DNA of 64,000 nucleotides from Synaphobranchus kaupii (Eukaryota; Chordata; Actinopteri; Anguilliformes; Synaphobranchidae): NCBI GenBank assembly GCA_029718625.1, contig CM056380.1:110392028-110456027 (forward strand). The letters run 5' to 3'. This document shows positions 41,401 to 63,741 of this stretch, piece by piece. The notes beneath the pieces are model-generated. The model ran no database searches. It worked only from the letters and a program-made list of their open reading frames with translations, and was not told where the DNA came from. The translations under genes were made by a program, and so were the position numbers. Positions within the stretch are counted from its first letter, which is position 1, and every line of letters starts with the position of its first letter.

Positions 41401-43315
41401 NNNNNNNNNNNNNNNNNNNNNNNNNNNNNNNNNNNNNNNNNNNNNNNNNNNNNNNNNNNNNNNNNNNNNNNNNNNNNNNNNNNNNNNNNNNNNNNNNNNN
41501 TTAGAAACTGGTTTTATCGTTAGCTTAATGCTACAGGTGGGACGGGCTTTTATCATTAGCTTAATGCTACAGGTGGGACGGGCTGTAGAGACTGATTTTA
41601 TCGTTAGCTTAATGCTACAGGTGGGACGGGCTGTAGAGACTGATTTTATCGTTAGCTTAATGCTACAGGTGGGACGGGCTGTAGAGACTGATTTTATTGT
41701 TAGCTTAATGCTAGCTTAATGCTACAGTGGGACGGGCTGTAGAGACTGGTTTTATTGTTAGCCTAATGCTAGCTTAATGCTACAGGTGGGACGGGCTGTA
41801 GAGACTGGTTTTATCGTTAACTTAATGCTACAGATGGGATGGCCTGTAGAGACTGGTTTTATCGTTATCTTAATACTACAGGTGGGATGGCCTGTAGAGA
41901 CTGGTTTTATCGTTAGCTTAATGCTACAGGTGGGACGGCCTGTAGAGACTGGTTTTATCCTTGACTTAATGCTTCAGGTGAGACGGGCTGTAGACACTGG
42001 TTTTATCGTTAGCGTAATGCTTCAGATGGGACGGGCTGTAGAGACTGCTTTATCATTAGCTTAATGCTACAGGTGGGATGGGCTGTAGAGACTGGTTTTA
42101 TCGTTAGCTTAATGCTTCAGGTGGGACAGCCTGTAGAGACTGGTTTATTGTTAGCTTAATGCTAGAGGTGGGACGCGCTGTAGAGACTGATTTTATCGTT
42201 AACTTAATGCTACAGGTGGGCCGGGCTGTAGAGACTGATGTTATCGTTAGCTTAATGCTACAGGTGGGACGCGCTGTAGAGACTGATTTTATTGATAGCT
42301 TAATGCTACAGGTGGGACGGGCTGTAGAGACTGATGTTATCGTTAGCTTAATGCTACAGGTGGGACGGACTTTAGAAACTGGTTTTATCGTTAGCTTAAT
42401 GCTACAGTAGACTGATTTTCTTGTTAGCTTAATGCTACAGGTGGGACGGCCTGTAGAGACTGGTTTTATCCTTGGCTTAATGCTACAGGTGGGACGGGCT
42501 GTAGAGACTGATATTATTGTTAGCTTAATGCTACAGGTGGGACGGCCTGTAGAGACTGATTTTATTGTTAGCTTAATACTACAGGTGGGACGGGCTGTAG
42601 AGACTGATTTTACCGTTAGTTTAATGCTACAGGTGGGACGGGCTGTAGAGACTGGTTTGAGCATTAGCTTAATGCTACAGGTGGAACGGGCTGTAGAGAC
42701 TGGTTTTATCATTAGCTTAATGCTACAGGTGGGATGGGCTGTAGAGACTGATATTATCGTTAGCTTAATGCTACAGGTGGGACGGGCTGTAGAGACTGAT
42801 TTTATCGTTAGCTTAATGCTACAGGTGGGACGGCTGTAGGGACTGGTTTTATCGTTAGCTTAATGCTTCAGGTGGGACAGGCTGTAGAGACTGGTTTTAT
42901 CGTTACCTTAATGCTACAGGTGGGACGGGCTGTAGAGACTGGTTTTATAGTTAGCTTAATGCTACAGGCTGTAGAGATGAGGCAGCATCATGGTGAAGGA
43001 CAACAACGTTGCGAGTCAATTCCCACCTTTTTACCTGTCATTCCCCGTCCCTCTCTCCCGTTTGCCTGTCGTTCCCCCTCCTTGTCTCCCACTTTTCCTG
43101 TAATTCTTCCTCCCCCTTCCCGCTTTTTCCGCCGTTCCACTTTCCTCTTCCAGCGTTCCAGTAACCTGAGCGCCATGCTGGTGGTGACCAAGCCGCTGTC
43201 GGGCCCCCGGGAGCAGATCATTGACCTGGAGATGACAACGCACAACAACGTGATCAACTACCGCTCCAGCTCCTTGCTACGGCTCACCATCATTGTGGGA
43301 CCGTACAGCTTTTAA
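8827..43315 (+). CDS. efemp1: efemp1-like (EGF-containing fibulin extracellular matrix protein 1, fibulin-3), ten coding exons, frame broken in exon 8
   Basis: Join of 8837-8917, 10129-10174, 10531-10791, 32065-32187, 33413-33532, 35656-35775, 36169-36288, 39202-39326, 40305-40500 and 43154-43315. The product is a secreted matrix glycoprotein of about 450 residues (human fibulin-3 is 493). Order: signal peptide, an atypical EGF module split by a proline-rich linker, five cbEGF modules each opening with a D-x-[DN]-E-C calcium signature, then the fibulin C-terminal module ending TIIVGPYSF. The sequences [19 protein letters not shown] and DACKGGMKC decide for the EFEMP family. IIVGP[YF]SF, CYPRNPC and IQCAAG favour EFEMP1 over EFEMP2; the module [16 protein letters not shown] looks EFEMP2-like, so a paralog is not wholly excluded. 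The cbEGF exons are about 120 nt and symmetric (phase 1 at both ends). Every junction is GT-AG and phase-consistent except exon 39202-39326, which has one extra base. The untranslated first exon and the promoter were not located. Confidence 0.87.
9183..9292. mobile_element. 110-bp palindromic MITE
   Basis: Both arms contain ATACTGCAGTATAT, and the ends read TACCCTTATGGAAA and, reversed, TACCCCTATGGAAA. The TA at each end suggests a Tc1/mariner-type target. It is in efemp1 intron 1. Confidence 0.6.
9352..9770 (+). mobile_element. non-LTR retrotransposon fragment (reverse transcriptase C-terminal region)
   Basis: In two + frames it reads [17 protein letters not shown] and, after a frameshift, [20 protein letters not shown] then [10 protein letters not shown]. 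This is the familiar C-terminal segment of fish L1/L2-like LINE ORF2 proteins. It is frameshifted and truncated, a dead copy in efemp1 intron 1. Confidence 0.65.
10129..10174 (+). CDS. efemp1: efemp1 coding exon 2: start of the atypical first EGF-like module
   Basis: Encodes [15 protein letters not shown] plus the first base of the next Asp codon; acceptor atcaacag, donor gtaaaa. The human exon reads similarly (CTDGY-DPV--CK). It is short and not obvious from reading frames alone, but the 46-nt length gives the right phase to both neighbours. Confidence 0.83.
10531..10791 (+). CDS. efemp1: efemp1 coding exon 3: first cbEGF module with proline/alanine-rich linker
   Basis: Begins [18 protein letters not shown] and continues [10 protein letters not shown]. 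Then comes a linker of about 40 residues containing [18 protein letters not shown], and the module closes [15 protein letters not shown]. Human EFEMP1 has a much longer linker here without this PAPVPA repeat. Acceptor ggtttttag, donor gtaagg. A hAT-type MITE begins about 20 bp past the donor. Confidence 0.88.
10820..11297. mobile_element. hAT-type MITE flanked by perfect 8-bp duplication, internally expanded
   Basis: Flanked by CCCTAATG at 10812-10819 and 11298-11305. Its left end (CCAAGGTGTCC...GGGGGGCCGC) and its right end (GCGGCCCCCTGGGAATT...GACACCCGTG) are inverted. The core (CAGCTGATTGAAAGGAAACC) is shared with the copy at 58986-59178. The left end has been amplified into a tandem array. 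It starts 28 bp past efemp1 exon 3. Confidence 0.82.
10850..11153. repeat. 37-bp minisatellite built from the MITE end, about 8-9 copies
   Basis: The unit contains CTCCAGTCCTGGAGGGCCGC and AGTGTCTGCAGG. The same sequence forms the terminus of the surrounding hAT-type MITE. Copies alternate between gtgtaa and gtttaa. Confidence 0.88.
11809..11996. mobile_element. foldback MITE: about 85-bp near-perfect inverted arms
   Basis: AACTTCAACTTAAAAAGTAT...GTGACATTTTTCTTCACAAA on the left recurs inverted on the right with very few differences, separated by about 20 bp. No coding capacity. As RNA it would form a long hairpin. Confidence 0.85.
11997..13206. other. intronic sequence, no gene recognised
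   Basis: efemp1 intron 3. Contains a short TAATAA-type run (about 12638-12668) and purine-rich sequence (12935-12962). Nothing coding recognised. Confidence 0.5.
13207..13420. repeat. CA microsatellite
   Basis: Alternating CA with a few interruptions (cgtacgcacacatgtac). The - strand reading frames of poly Cys-Val are an artefact of this repeat. Confidence 0.98.
13423..13596. mobile_element. hAT-type MITE, 174 bp, inserted at the edge of the CA repeat
   Basis: Ends CAGAGGTGGAAATCCAGGGG and its inverse CCCCTGGATTTCCACCTCTG; the inverted arms are about 37 bp. Flanks cacagaca and cacacaca are compatible with an 8-bp duplication in CA repeats. It belongs to the same family as 61784-61977. Confidence 0.82.
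13597..15474. other. intronic sequence, no gene recognised
   Basis: efemp1 intron 3. Several homopolymer runs (A at 14338-14348, C at 14486-14498, A at 14680-14697) and G-rich stretches (about 14190-14290, 15066-15106). No protein recognised. Confidence 0.5.
15475..15672 (+). mobile_element. tRNA-derived SINE
   Basis: A-box-like TGGTGTAGCCTGTAAGAGC, B box GGTTCAAATCC, then GTCGCATGTCTCTCCCTCTC, the CT-rich body common in fish SINEs, and an AATAAAGCCC tail with poly-A. It is not a functional tRNA: there is no proper anticodon arm. Confidence 0.78.
16069..16609 (+). mobile_element. deleted Tc1-like element, 541 bp
   Basis: Bounded by TA and inverted ends CACTGCCTGGCCAAAA. It retains the C-terminal half of a transposase on the + strand ([36 protein letters not shown]) with an internal stop after WPPES. 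The N-terminal half is gone, so it cannot move itself. Confidence 0.85.
16612..18691. other. intronic sequence, no gene recognised
   Basis: efemp1 intron 3. Poly-A run at 16875-16884 and poly-C at 18311-18325. No recognisable coding or repeat family. Confidence 0.45.
18692..18856 (+). mobile_element. tRNA-derived SINE, second copy
   Basis: Same family as 15475-15672: GGTGGCATAGTCTGTAGAGC, GCGAGCCGCGACATC, GGTTTGATTCC, TCGCATGTCTCTCCCTC. The 3' end is more diverged. Confidence 0.75.
18857..20410. other. intronic sequence, possible old dispersed repeat
   Basis: 19025-19200 (ACCTGGGTGATGCAACGGCA and following) resembles a dispersed fish repeat from memory, without proof. The rest is unassigned. 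Confidence 0.3.
20411..20638 (-). mobile_element. V-SINE-like element
   Basis: In the - orientation: GGCAGTGTAGTATAATGGTT, B box GGTTTGATTCCCAGG, then GTAAGTCGCTCTGGATAAGA and GCGTCTGCTAAATGCC. The last part is the conserved V-SINE-type domain. It is full-length apart from small changes. Confidence 0.8.
21149..22763 (-). mobile_element. intact Tc1-like transposon, 1615 bp
   Basis: The outer 43 bp of both inverted ends are identical (CAGTCAAGCCGGAAAGTCTC and on). Inner arms match at lower identity for over 100 bp. It is flanked by duplicated TA (21147-21148, 22764-22765) and holds one uninterrupted transposase gene. It is inserted in the transposase remnant of a Sleeping-Beauty-like element. 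Confidence 0.95.
21349..22368 (-). CDS. Tc1-family DD34E transposase, full length
   Basis: 339 residues, the usual Tc1 length (Sleeping Beauty 340). It is a cut-and-paste transposase acting in the nucleus on TA targets. Residues 1-110 form the paired-like DNA-binding region with helix-turn-helix motifs and a GRPR-like RPGRPAKLS at 56-64. The catalytic triad is visible: D152 (WSDETKMEL), D243 (HDNDPKHT) and E278 (NPIEHLW), with 34 residues between the last two. [12 protein letters not shown] is the usual glycine-rich box. There are no stops or frameshifts. The start [10 protein letters not shown] matches the family. Whether it is active is unknown. Confidence 0.94.
   Translation of the reverse strand: MGSKELSADLRNRIVSRHRSGEGYGKISAALQVPKSTVATIIRKWKKFGTTKNLPRPGRPAKLSNRGRRALAREVSRNPRVTLTELQRILVEMGEPFRRSTIQVALHQSGLYGRVARRKPLLSKRHITARLEFAKRHLEDSQTMRIKILWSDETKMELFGLNTKRHVWRKPGTAHHLANTIPTVKHGGGSIMMWGCFSAAGTGRLVLIEGKMNAAKYTEILEENLLQSALDLRLGRRFTFQHDNDPKHTAKRTKEWLWRKSVHVLEWPSQSPDLNPIEHLWKQLKMAVYRRSPSNLTELARICQEEWAKMSRNKCAKLVASFPRCLEAAIAAKGAATKY
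23441..23925. other. intronic sequence, no gene recognised
   Basis: Poly-A run at 23584-23599; otherwise unassigned sequence between the transposon nest and the large minisatellite. Confidence 0.45.
23926..25875. repeat. about 50-bp minisatellite, roughly 39 copies
   Basis: The unit contains GCTGGTACAGTAGGGTAGAG, ATCTGGTATAGTTTCTCTG and a variable GA run; unit length varies about 46-52 because the GA/CT runs change. Long - strand reading frames (up to 401 codons) of the type [10 protein letters not shown] are products of the repeat, not genes. Confidence 0.96.
25876..28078. other. intronic sequence, no gene recognised
   Basis: efemp1 intron 3. Includes a G-rich run at 26007-26022. No recognisable protein or repeat family. 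Confidence 0.45.
28079..28120. repeat. TAA microsatellite
   Basis: About 14 AAT/TAA units, followed by degenerate AT-rich sequence. Confidence 0.92.
28195..28355. repeat. CT-rich (CTCTCCCT) simple repeat
   Basis: Polypyrimidine tract of CTCTCCCT units; capable of triplex-type structure. Overlapping Leu/Ser/Pro reading frames are artefacts. Confidence 0.93.
28356..30639. other. intronic sequence with homopolymers and a LINE tail
   Basis: Poly-C/G-rich runs at 28561-28578, 28711-28738 and 29453-29476. At 29186-29250 there is an AATAATAATA run followed by AGCTTTATTTACGTAGCACC, the reverse of a typical L2-like LINE 3' end (minus). TG repeat at 30110-30130. Confidence 0.55.
30640..31010. repeat. 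minisatellite of MITE-end units, inverse orientation to 10850-11153
   Basis: Units read CTGCGGCCCTCCAGGACTGG with AGTTAAACCCACAGACA, the reverse complement of the 37-bp array in the same intron. The right edge (CTGGAGTTTGAGAACCTTGG) mirrors the start CCAAGG of the MITE at 10820. The left edge of the element is unclear. Confidence 0.82.
31011..32064. other. intronic sequence before efemp1 exon 4
   Basis: No gene or recognisable repeat, apart from a T run at 31948-31963. Confidence 0.45.
32065..32187 (+). CDS. efemp1: efemp1 coding exon 4: cbEGF module
   Basis: Encodes [20 protein letters not shown] and ends [13 protein letters not shown], with six cysteines and a calcium-binding signature. 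Phase 1 at both ends, acceptor tcacacag, donor gtaagt. It follows a 21-kb intron. Confidence 0.9.
32896..33130. repeat. TG-rich simple repeat with TGTATG variants
   Basis: TG runs with many interruptions through to about 33410, ending just before efemp1 exon 5. Cys-rich reading frames here come from TGT/TGC repeats fused to the exon. Confidence 0.9.
33413..33532 (+). CDS. efemp1: efemp1 coding exon 5: cbEGF module
   Basis: Encodes [20 protein letters not shown] and ends [11 protein letters not shown]. The second residue of the calcium signature is Arg (DRDEC) where Ile or Val is usual, a small oddity. Acceptor aatccacag lies at the end of a long TG-rich tract; donor gtaaga. Confidence 0.9.
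33533..35655. other. intronic sequence, GA microsatellite
   Basis: efemp1 intron between exons 5 and 6. GA repeat at 34334-34378; C-rich and T-rich runs at 34670-34715. No other feature recognised. Confidence 0.5.
35656..35775 (+). CDS. efemp1: efemp1 coding exon 6: cbEGF module
   Basis: Encodes [20 protein letters not shown] and [17 protein letters not shown], a close match to the fibulin-3 module with YELSSD. 120 nt, phase 1 at both ends, acceptor tattgcag, donor gtgagc. Confidence 0.92.
36169..36288 (+). CDS. efemp1: efemp1 coding exon 7: cbEGF module
   Basis: Encodes [20 protein letters not shown] and [16 protein letters not shown]. The SYSSY-CQY stretch is closer to fibulin-4 than to human fibulin-3. 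120 nt, phase 1 at both ends, acceptor ctgcag, donor gtacgg. Confidence 0.91.
36960..37425. repeat. 22-23-bp minisatellite, about 20 copies
   Basis: The unit has the form AGTCCCCACAGTGTGTGCC with alternation of gtgtgtcagg, gtgtgcctgg and gtgtataaa, giving a higher-order pattern. It is in the efemp1 intron between exons 7 and 8. Confidence 0.9.
37426..38235. other. intronic sequence, no gene recognised
   Basis: Nothing recognised between the minisatellite and the CA repeat. Confidence 0.45.
38236..38465. repeat. CA microsatellite with interruptions
   Basis: CA repeat with CACTCATGCACG interruptions repeated three times. It lies in the efemp1 intron before exon 8. Confidence 0.96.
39202..39326 (+). 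CDS. efemp1: efemp1 coding exon 8: last cbEGF module, +1 frameshift as assembled
   Basis: Opens with DINECDR. After a run of five G (39220-39224) the homologous frame continues one base later as [20 protein letters not shown] and PCQEPYV. The exon is 125 nt where the phases of both neighbours require 124. The shifted frame stays open to the exon end, but after splicing it meets a stop in the next exon. A homopolymer error is the simplest explanation; a real lesion cannot be excluded. Acceptor gtcggacag, donor gtaagc. Confidence 0.82.
39389..40190. mobile_element. non-autonomous DNA transposon, about 802 bp, filling an efemp1 intron
   Basis: Ends GAGTACTCAGGTGAGTACGT and, reversed, GAGTACTCAAGTGACTACGT. 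Further in, both arms contain TTTCGGAAGTAA. There is no transposase frame. The target duplication appears to be two or three bases (TA/ATA). It occupies most of the 978-bp intron between exons 8 and 9. Confidence 0.78.
40305..40500 (+). CDS. efemp1: efemp1 coding exon 9: start of the C-terminal fibulin module
   Basis: Encodes [20 protein letters not shown], then [20 protein letters not shown] and [10 protein letters not shown]. This is the conserved fibulin module shared by fibulins 3, 4 and 5. Acceptor tgcgtccag, donor gtgagc; 196 nt fits a phase-2 to phase-0 exon. Confidence 0.92.
40893..42975. repeat. 48-bp minisatellite, about 33 visible copies plus a gap
   Basis: The unit contains TTATCGTTAGCTTAATGCTA and CAGGTGGGACGGGCTGTAGA. 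It is interrupted by 500 N. Reading frames on both strands ([31 protein letters not shown]) are open only because 48 is a multiple of three. It is in the last efemp1 intron. Confidence 0.97.
41001..41500. other. assembly gap of 500 N
   Basis: Exactly 500 N inside the 48-bp array. The round number suggests a placeholder, so the true array length is unknown. Confidence 0.99.
43154..43315 (+). CDS. efemp1: efemp1 terminal coding exon: end of the fibulin module and stop
   Basis: 53 residues and a stop: [26 protein letters not shown], then [13 protein letters not shown]. The ending matches fibulin-3 (IIVGPFSF) better than fibulin-4 (VFVGAYTF) or fibulin-5. The acceptor is ctcttccag after a pyrimidine-rich tract. 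The TAA stop is at 43313-43315. Confidence 0.93.
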   Translation, partial: RSSNLSAMLVVTKPLSGPREQIIDLEMTTHNNVINYRSSSLLRLTIIVGPYSF

Positions 43316-43476
43316 CACGCCCACCGTCCGCGGTACGCGTGCCACTGCTTCTTATGTAAAAAAAAAAAAAAAGATAGCCCAAACGCTACAGCATAGCCAC
43401 TTTATTTGAACAGCTTGCTTCAGCTCAAGTGAAAGGTGTGGTACTATCTGAGGAAAAGAAACTCAACAGGACAGTA

Positions 43477-43711
43477 GGGGCTGCAGTGTAGTATAATGGT
43501 TAGAGGACTGGGCGTGTAACGGAAAGGTTGCAAGTTTGATTCTTCTAGGACACTGCCGTTGTACCATTGAGCAAGGTACATAACCTGAATTGCTTCAGTA
43601 GATATCCAGCTGTATAAATGGATACTAAATGGTTGATGCAATTTTATGTAAAAAATACTAGTTGTGTAAGTCGCTCTGGATAGGAGCGTCTGCTATATGC
43701 CAGCAATGTAA
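43477..43711 (+). mobile_element. V-SINE-like element in the efemp1 3' flank
   Basis: GCAGTGTAGTATAATGGTTA, AGGTTGCAAGTTTGATTC, then GTAAGTCGCTCTGGATAGGA and GCGTCTGCTATATGCC. Same family as 20411-20638, opposite strand. It may lie within the 3' UTR. Confidence 0.8.
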
Positions 43712-44814
43712 GGACACTTCTCACACTACACTTCTTACACAAACCTTTTTAGTACTATTACCGGAAGTGAATTGAGCCCAGCAGCTGGTGTCTGTTTAAC
43801 AGATCCTCCCCCCCAAGGGAGACCCAATGTTCCCGTTGGATTCAATTGAACCTGCAACAAAAATCATTTGACTTATTTTCTGTGGTTTTTCCACACTGAG
43901 TAAAAAGGCTTTAGCCCCCCCCCCCCCCCCCCCCCAAGCCAAATAAAAGAACTTGCCTGAAAACAATCCCAGGTGCAAATATAGGAGTAATTATTATTGG
44001 CAAGTGTTTGCCCGCTCCACCTCAATCCCTTTAATTCTTTGCGGTCAAGGTGTCTGGCTCACTCTACCATAATTGGACCCTTGATGTTTCCACACCAGCA
44101 CTTATACACCGTACCAGGTGGCCTAGTGAGACACTGCATCGTATTTTAACAGCAGATTCCACCAAATCATAATAATAGTTTAATAACATACACCTTGTGT
44201 TTGGAGAAAAATACAATTGATCCGTCTACTAGACTATTGTTTTCATTTGGCTACAGTCGTATACAAGGATTTTGTTCTTAGGGTCAAAAGCACACACTTT
44301 ATGCAGAGGCAGCCATGATTGTAGCCAATCAGTGAATGAGGAAGTGCCGGTCAGACACAGGCTTCAAACAATAATCTGCAGTTTATTAAGAGGTGTACGT
44401 GGAGACGTGCAGAAGCTCCCTCTTTTGGCCGTTCATACTGTCCAGGAGGGCGAGGTAATAACTAGCTGTACTGTATATATTTAATAAGGATCTTCGTAGG
44501 TGCTTTGAGAGCGCTTTCTACCATCAATAAAGATTAGGCAAGATGGAGCTGTCTATGTTGAACGTTGATGCAATCTTTATTTAATTTGTATGGGGTCTAC
44601 CTTACTTTACCTTTTTGAATGTGCTTCAGTAATGAACCCAACAAAGTAATAGCACTTCTTCAAAGCCACGTTCAGGAAATGCTGTATAAATCATGTATTT
44701 ACAGATCTTTTGACTAGAGGCAAGGGAATAGTTTTGTAGTATTGGCTACAGGGACAAGACCCAAGTTACGTTTACCTACTGGGTCTGGCACTACTGCTTC
44801 CTCCTCTGTCTCAC
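43712..44814. other. intergenic or 3' UTR sequence, no gene recognised
   Basis: Poly-C run at about 43917-43935. Otherwise nothing recognised. Confidence 0.45.
43942..43947 (+). promoter_or_regulatory. candidate polyadenylation signal of efemp1
   Basis: AATAAA about 630 bp after the efemp1 stop, just past a poly-C tract. Further candidates lie near 44526 and 45444. Sequence alone cannot decide which is used. Confidence 0.3.
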
Positions 44815-45118
44815 CGAAATCCAGTGAGGCTAGTATACCCCATACCCTGAATTTCTGGGAGGCTAGTATACCCCATACCCTGAATTTCTGGGAGGAGAGT
44901 ATATCCCCTTACTCTGAATTTCAGGGAGGATAGTATACCCCATACCCTGAATTTTAAGGGGACTAGTATACCCCATGCCCAGAGTTCCAGTGGGGCTAGT
45001 ACACCCCTTAACCTGAATTTCATGGAAGCTAGTATACCACATACCCTGAGTTCCAGGGATCCAGTATACCCCATACCCTGAATTTCAGGTATGATAGTAT
45101 ACCCCTTACCGAGTTCCA
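44815..45118. repeat. 33-bp minisatellite, about 9 diverged copies
   Basis: The unit contains GGCTAGTATACCCCATACCC and TGAATTTC. Copies are more diverged than in the other arrays. It lies between the genes. Confidence 0.88.
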
Positions 45119-45835
45119 GTGTTGTGGTCTTGCCCTGCAAGTCATTCTGCATTTCTTTCCTCATTGGTAACACCTTGAATTCCTCATTTTGGTTTTATAT
45201 AGATGCTGATAATGGCTTTGTTTTTTTCAAGATACTACAGAATTGTACTGCTTTGCAGTTCGTAGAGAGTGCTACTATTTTGACGTGATTTGAAACTCCA
45301 TTGTAAGTGCCTTAAAATCATCCACGGTTTACACTGTCCATTAACTTTAAAACCTTTGTGTGCTTGTGTTCTATTTAAATCTGTATTTTTCACATCCTGT
45401 CTTGGAATGCCTTTTACTCTCATGTGCATAGAAATTTTGTGATGAAATAAAATTAAATTGTAGTTTTTCATGTGCATCGCTATGTTTGATTCGTCTACAT
45501 GCTTAAGAACCCAATCCAGCATTGGACACTGCTATTTTACACACCATATCAGAAATTATTTGATAGGCTCTCACATAAACCAAATTGTAATCTACATCCA
45601 CTTACAAGGGAAAGACAAGGTTCTTCATGCTAAAACAAAATATATTCTCTTGTACTTGCGGAACATTTTCAGAAAGCTGATGAGTCCTATCCAATACCAC
45701 CTACATGCCATCTCCAATGCACTGCAGCCAAATACATGTGTTTTTTCCACTCAAGCAGGTCTGAAGTCACATTCTGTAGACTTTTACAGGCTGAAATGTG
45801 AGTTCCACTGGGTGTCTTTGCTGTGATACTGTGAA

Positions 45836-46060
45836 CAATGGGTCTCATTCACCAATCACTCTACGAACAAAATGTCCTCTTAAGACATTCTTTAAAATGT
45901 GTTTACAAACATTTCGGGATTAACTGACGTTTGCGTTCTGAGGTTTTTGTTCTACCCAAGAAAAAATCCCAAGTAAGAAAACGTTGGTGAATGCCAGAAT
46001 GTTCATGAAAACGTTTTAAAGAAACTTTTTTGTAGAATGGTTTGTGAATGAGACCCATTG
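45836..46060. mobile_element. 225-bp MITE between the convergent genes
   Basis: Ends CAATGGGTCTCATTCAC and its exact inverse; the arms continue with changes for about 33 bp. No coding capacity. Confidence 0.8.
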
Positions 46061-47824
46061 AGATAGTGGTTTAATCTGCAAATTATTACTAAAATCAAAA
46101 CAATGTTTATTGACTCTCCTTTCTAATGAGAATTTAGGCTACACATGATAGGGATATCATAAATGGTGTCCATTGAATATTATAGCTTCTCAATTCTAAG
46201 TAAAAAAACATGTTACCTAAATAGACACATTTAAGTTTCTGACAATTAAAAAAAAAAAAAAATTTGACTAGAATTACTATTAATCCTAAGACTGGGATTT
46301 AACCAACATTTATCCTTTAACTTGTTTAATATGTTGTGCACAGAGAGTAGCTCCAATACTGCATTCAGTCCATAGTAATGAATCCCTTCAGATGGCAGTA
46401 GGCGCTACAGAATTTGGGCTTTGGGTATTTTTGGCCCAGATGAAGCGTTTCCAGCAGTTCAGCTGCAACAACAACTACCAATACTTTTATGGGTTAAATA
46501 AAGGAAGCTGCACGCATATGTCCACACACAAAAAGGTATAGACATGAATTAATGCATAGTTCTTTATTAAATTATACATTAGAAACATTAATAAAAGTCA
46601 AAAGAACAAGTTTACTAACTTAAAACCATGTTGCTTGCCTTCAGCACACATGTATACACTGACTGTAACTGAAATGATTAACAGTTGAAAAAACACTTGG
46701 AAAGTGCTGTAATAACACATCGTTTGGTTTATATAAAAGTATCGCCATTTTTTAAAAATGGCACAGATTTGACAGGGACTAAATATTGCTTGCCTTTTAA
46801 GCCAGATTCAACCCTGAATAATTCTCTATTAGCCAAAAACAAGTTGGCGGTTTGCTTTTTAATTTCTTACATGGATATGCCAAATTAATAGTGCGTTGGC
46901 TTCCTTTTTCAGATCTGATAAAAAATGTAAACAATTGCTTTGTTTTCCAATTATTTGATGTTTTTTGTACAGGTTAATATCTGCATAGTTACATAGTTTC
47001 TCTTGTCACTACAGAAACTGCAGATGTTTCTGTTCCATCCGTACTGTTCTATAAAACTGCATATTGTGGAAATGGTTGGATATAATGTTGATTGATACGA
47101 TAACTGTTATTGTATTAGCAAAAGAGCCAAACGTTTCGATATAGTTATGAGCATCACCAAAGGAAATGGCTGTGGAAATATGCTAAGTGAATGTGTAATG
47201 TAGTCAAATACTTAATATGTTTATATAGTAATTAGTTATGTTTAATTCTCTAAAAGCATAGGGTGTTTTAAATAGACTGCATTACTGTGATGGCTGTGTG
47301 TGGCTGGGCTAACGTGCGGAACTGAGCCGGGAGGCTGCGGCGGGTTTGAATCCCGATTGGGACACTGCTAATTGTGTAGCTTTTAGCGAGGCGCTAGCAC
47401 TGGCACGGAACTCCACCTGCTTCAGTAAAATCAAATGAACCACAATGGGCTTCCTCCTGAACTACGACAAAAAAATGCAAGTGGGTCTTACAGTACTTTT
47501 TTCAGAATTTATAATCATAAATTATAAGGGGTTGTCAGTAAATTTCATGAAAAATGTCAGAAATAAAACGCATTATTTGTTTTTAATTCAGGTTCATGGA
47601 CAGACCATTATGGTTATATTGAATCTGAACCTAAATGCCCAGCTTTGTAAACGGATAAGATGTAAAATATGTAAGCATGTTCATGCTAGCTTATGGGCTA
47701 TCAGTAACCATGGTAGTCCATCATTTGCATAAGCTGTGGGTGGCCAGTTATACATATTAGAAGCATGAAGCAGCATGTTCCATCCGTGCTTACAGACATG
47801 TGATTTCCAGCGTTTTCATATTAC
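46061..47824. other. presumed myof 3' UTR and flank
   Basis: Contains a tRNA-derived SINE head (+) near 47305-47435 with GGTTTGAATCCCGATTGGG and a GACACTGC motif. No gene recognised. Confidence 0.5.
46563..46568 (-). promoter_or_regulatory. candidate polyadenylation signal of myof
   Basis: TTTATT on the + strand, that is AATAAA on the - strand, about 1.26 kb after the myof stop. Another possible hexamer lies near 46106. Not testable from sequence alone. Confidence 0.28.
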
Positions 47825-63132
<15,308 letters not shown>

Positions 63133-63208
63133 CTGAGTTAAACAGCCAACGGGACCATCGTCATATCCAGGAACATCCAGCTGAGTCCCGGAAACTAAAG
63201 CTAAGCTA

Positions 63209-63741
63209 CATGGCCAAAAGTATATGGATGCCAACATCTCATTCCAAAATCATGGGCACTAATATGGAGTTGGTCCCCATTTGCTACTATAACAGCCTCC
63301 ACTCTCCTGGGAAGGCTTTCCACTAGATGTAGGAACATTGCTGCTGGGATTTGTTTCCATTCAGTCAGAAGAGCATTAGTGAGGTCGGGCACTGATGTGG
63401 GGCTATTAGGCCTGGCTCACAGTCGGCTTTCCAATTGATCCCAATGGTCGTTGATGGGGTTCAGGTCAGGGTTCTGTGCAGGTCAGTCAAGTTCTTCCAT
63501 ACCAATCTTGACAAAACATTTCTGTATGGACCTCTATTTGTGCACGGGGGCATCGTCATTCTGAAACAGGAAAGGGCCTCCCCCAAACTGTTGCCACAAA
63601 GTTGGAAACCCAGAATCGTCTAGAATGTCATTGTATGCTGTAATGTTAAGATTTACCTTCACTGGAACTAAGGAGCCTAGCCTGAACCATGAAAAACAGC
63701 CCCAGACCAAGGGGTGTCCGGATACTTTTGGCCATATAGTG
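63209..63741 (-). mobile_element. deleted Tc1-like element, 533 bp
   Basis: Right end, inverted, CACTATATGGCCAAAAGTAT; left end shortened to CATGGCCAAAAGTATATGG. The - strand retains pieces of a transposase ([28 protein letters not shown]). The N-terminal region and the last catalytic block are missing. It is in a myof intron. Confidence 0.85.

Noticed and set aside
41528..42839. Open frames with [20 protein letters not shown] repeats on both strands
   Set aside because: The 48-bp unit is a multiple of three, so any frame free of stops in one unit stays open. No gene signal.
8827..43315. Assignment of the fibulin gene to efemp2 (fibulin-4)
   Set aside because: One module (36169-36288) looks fibulin-4-like, but the C-terminal module, CYPRNPC and IQCAAG favour fibulin-3. 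Kept as a lesser alternative.
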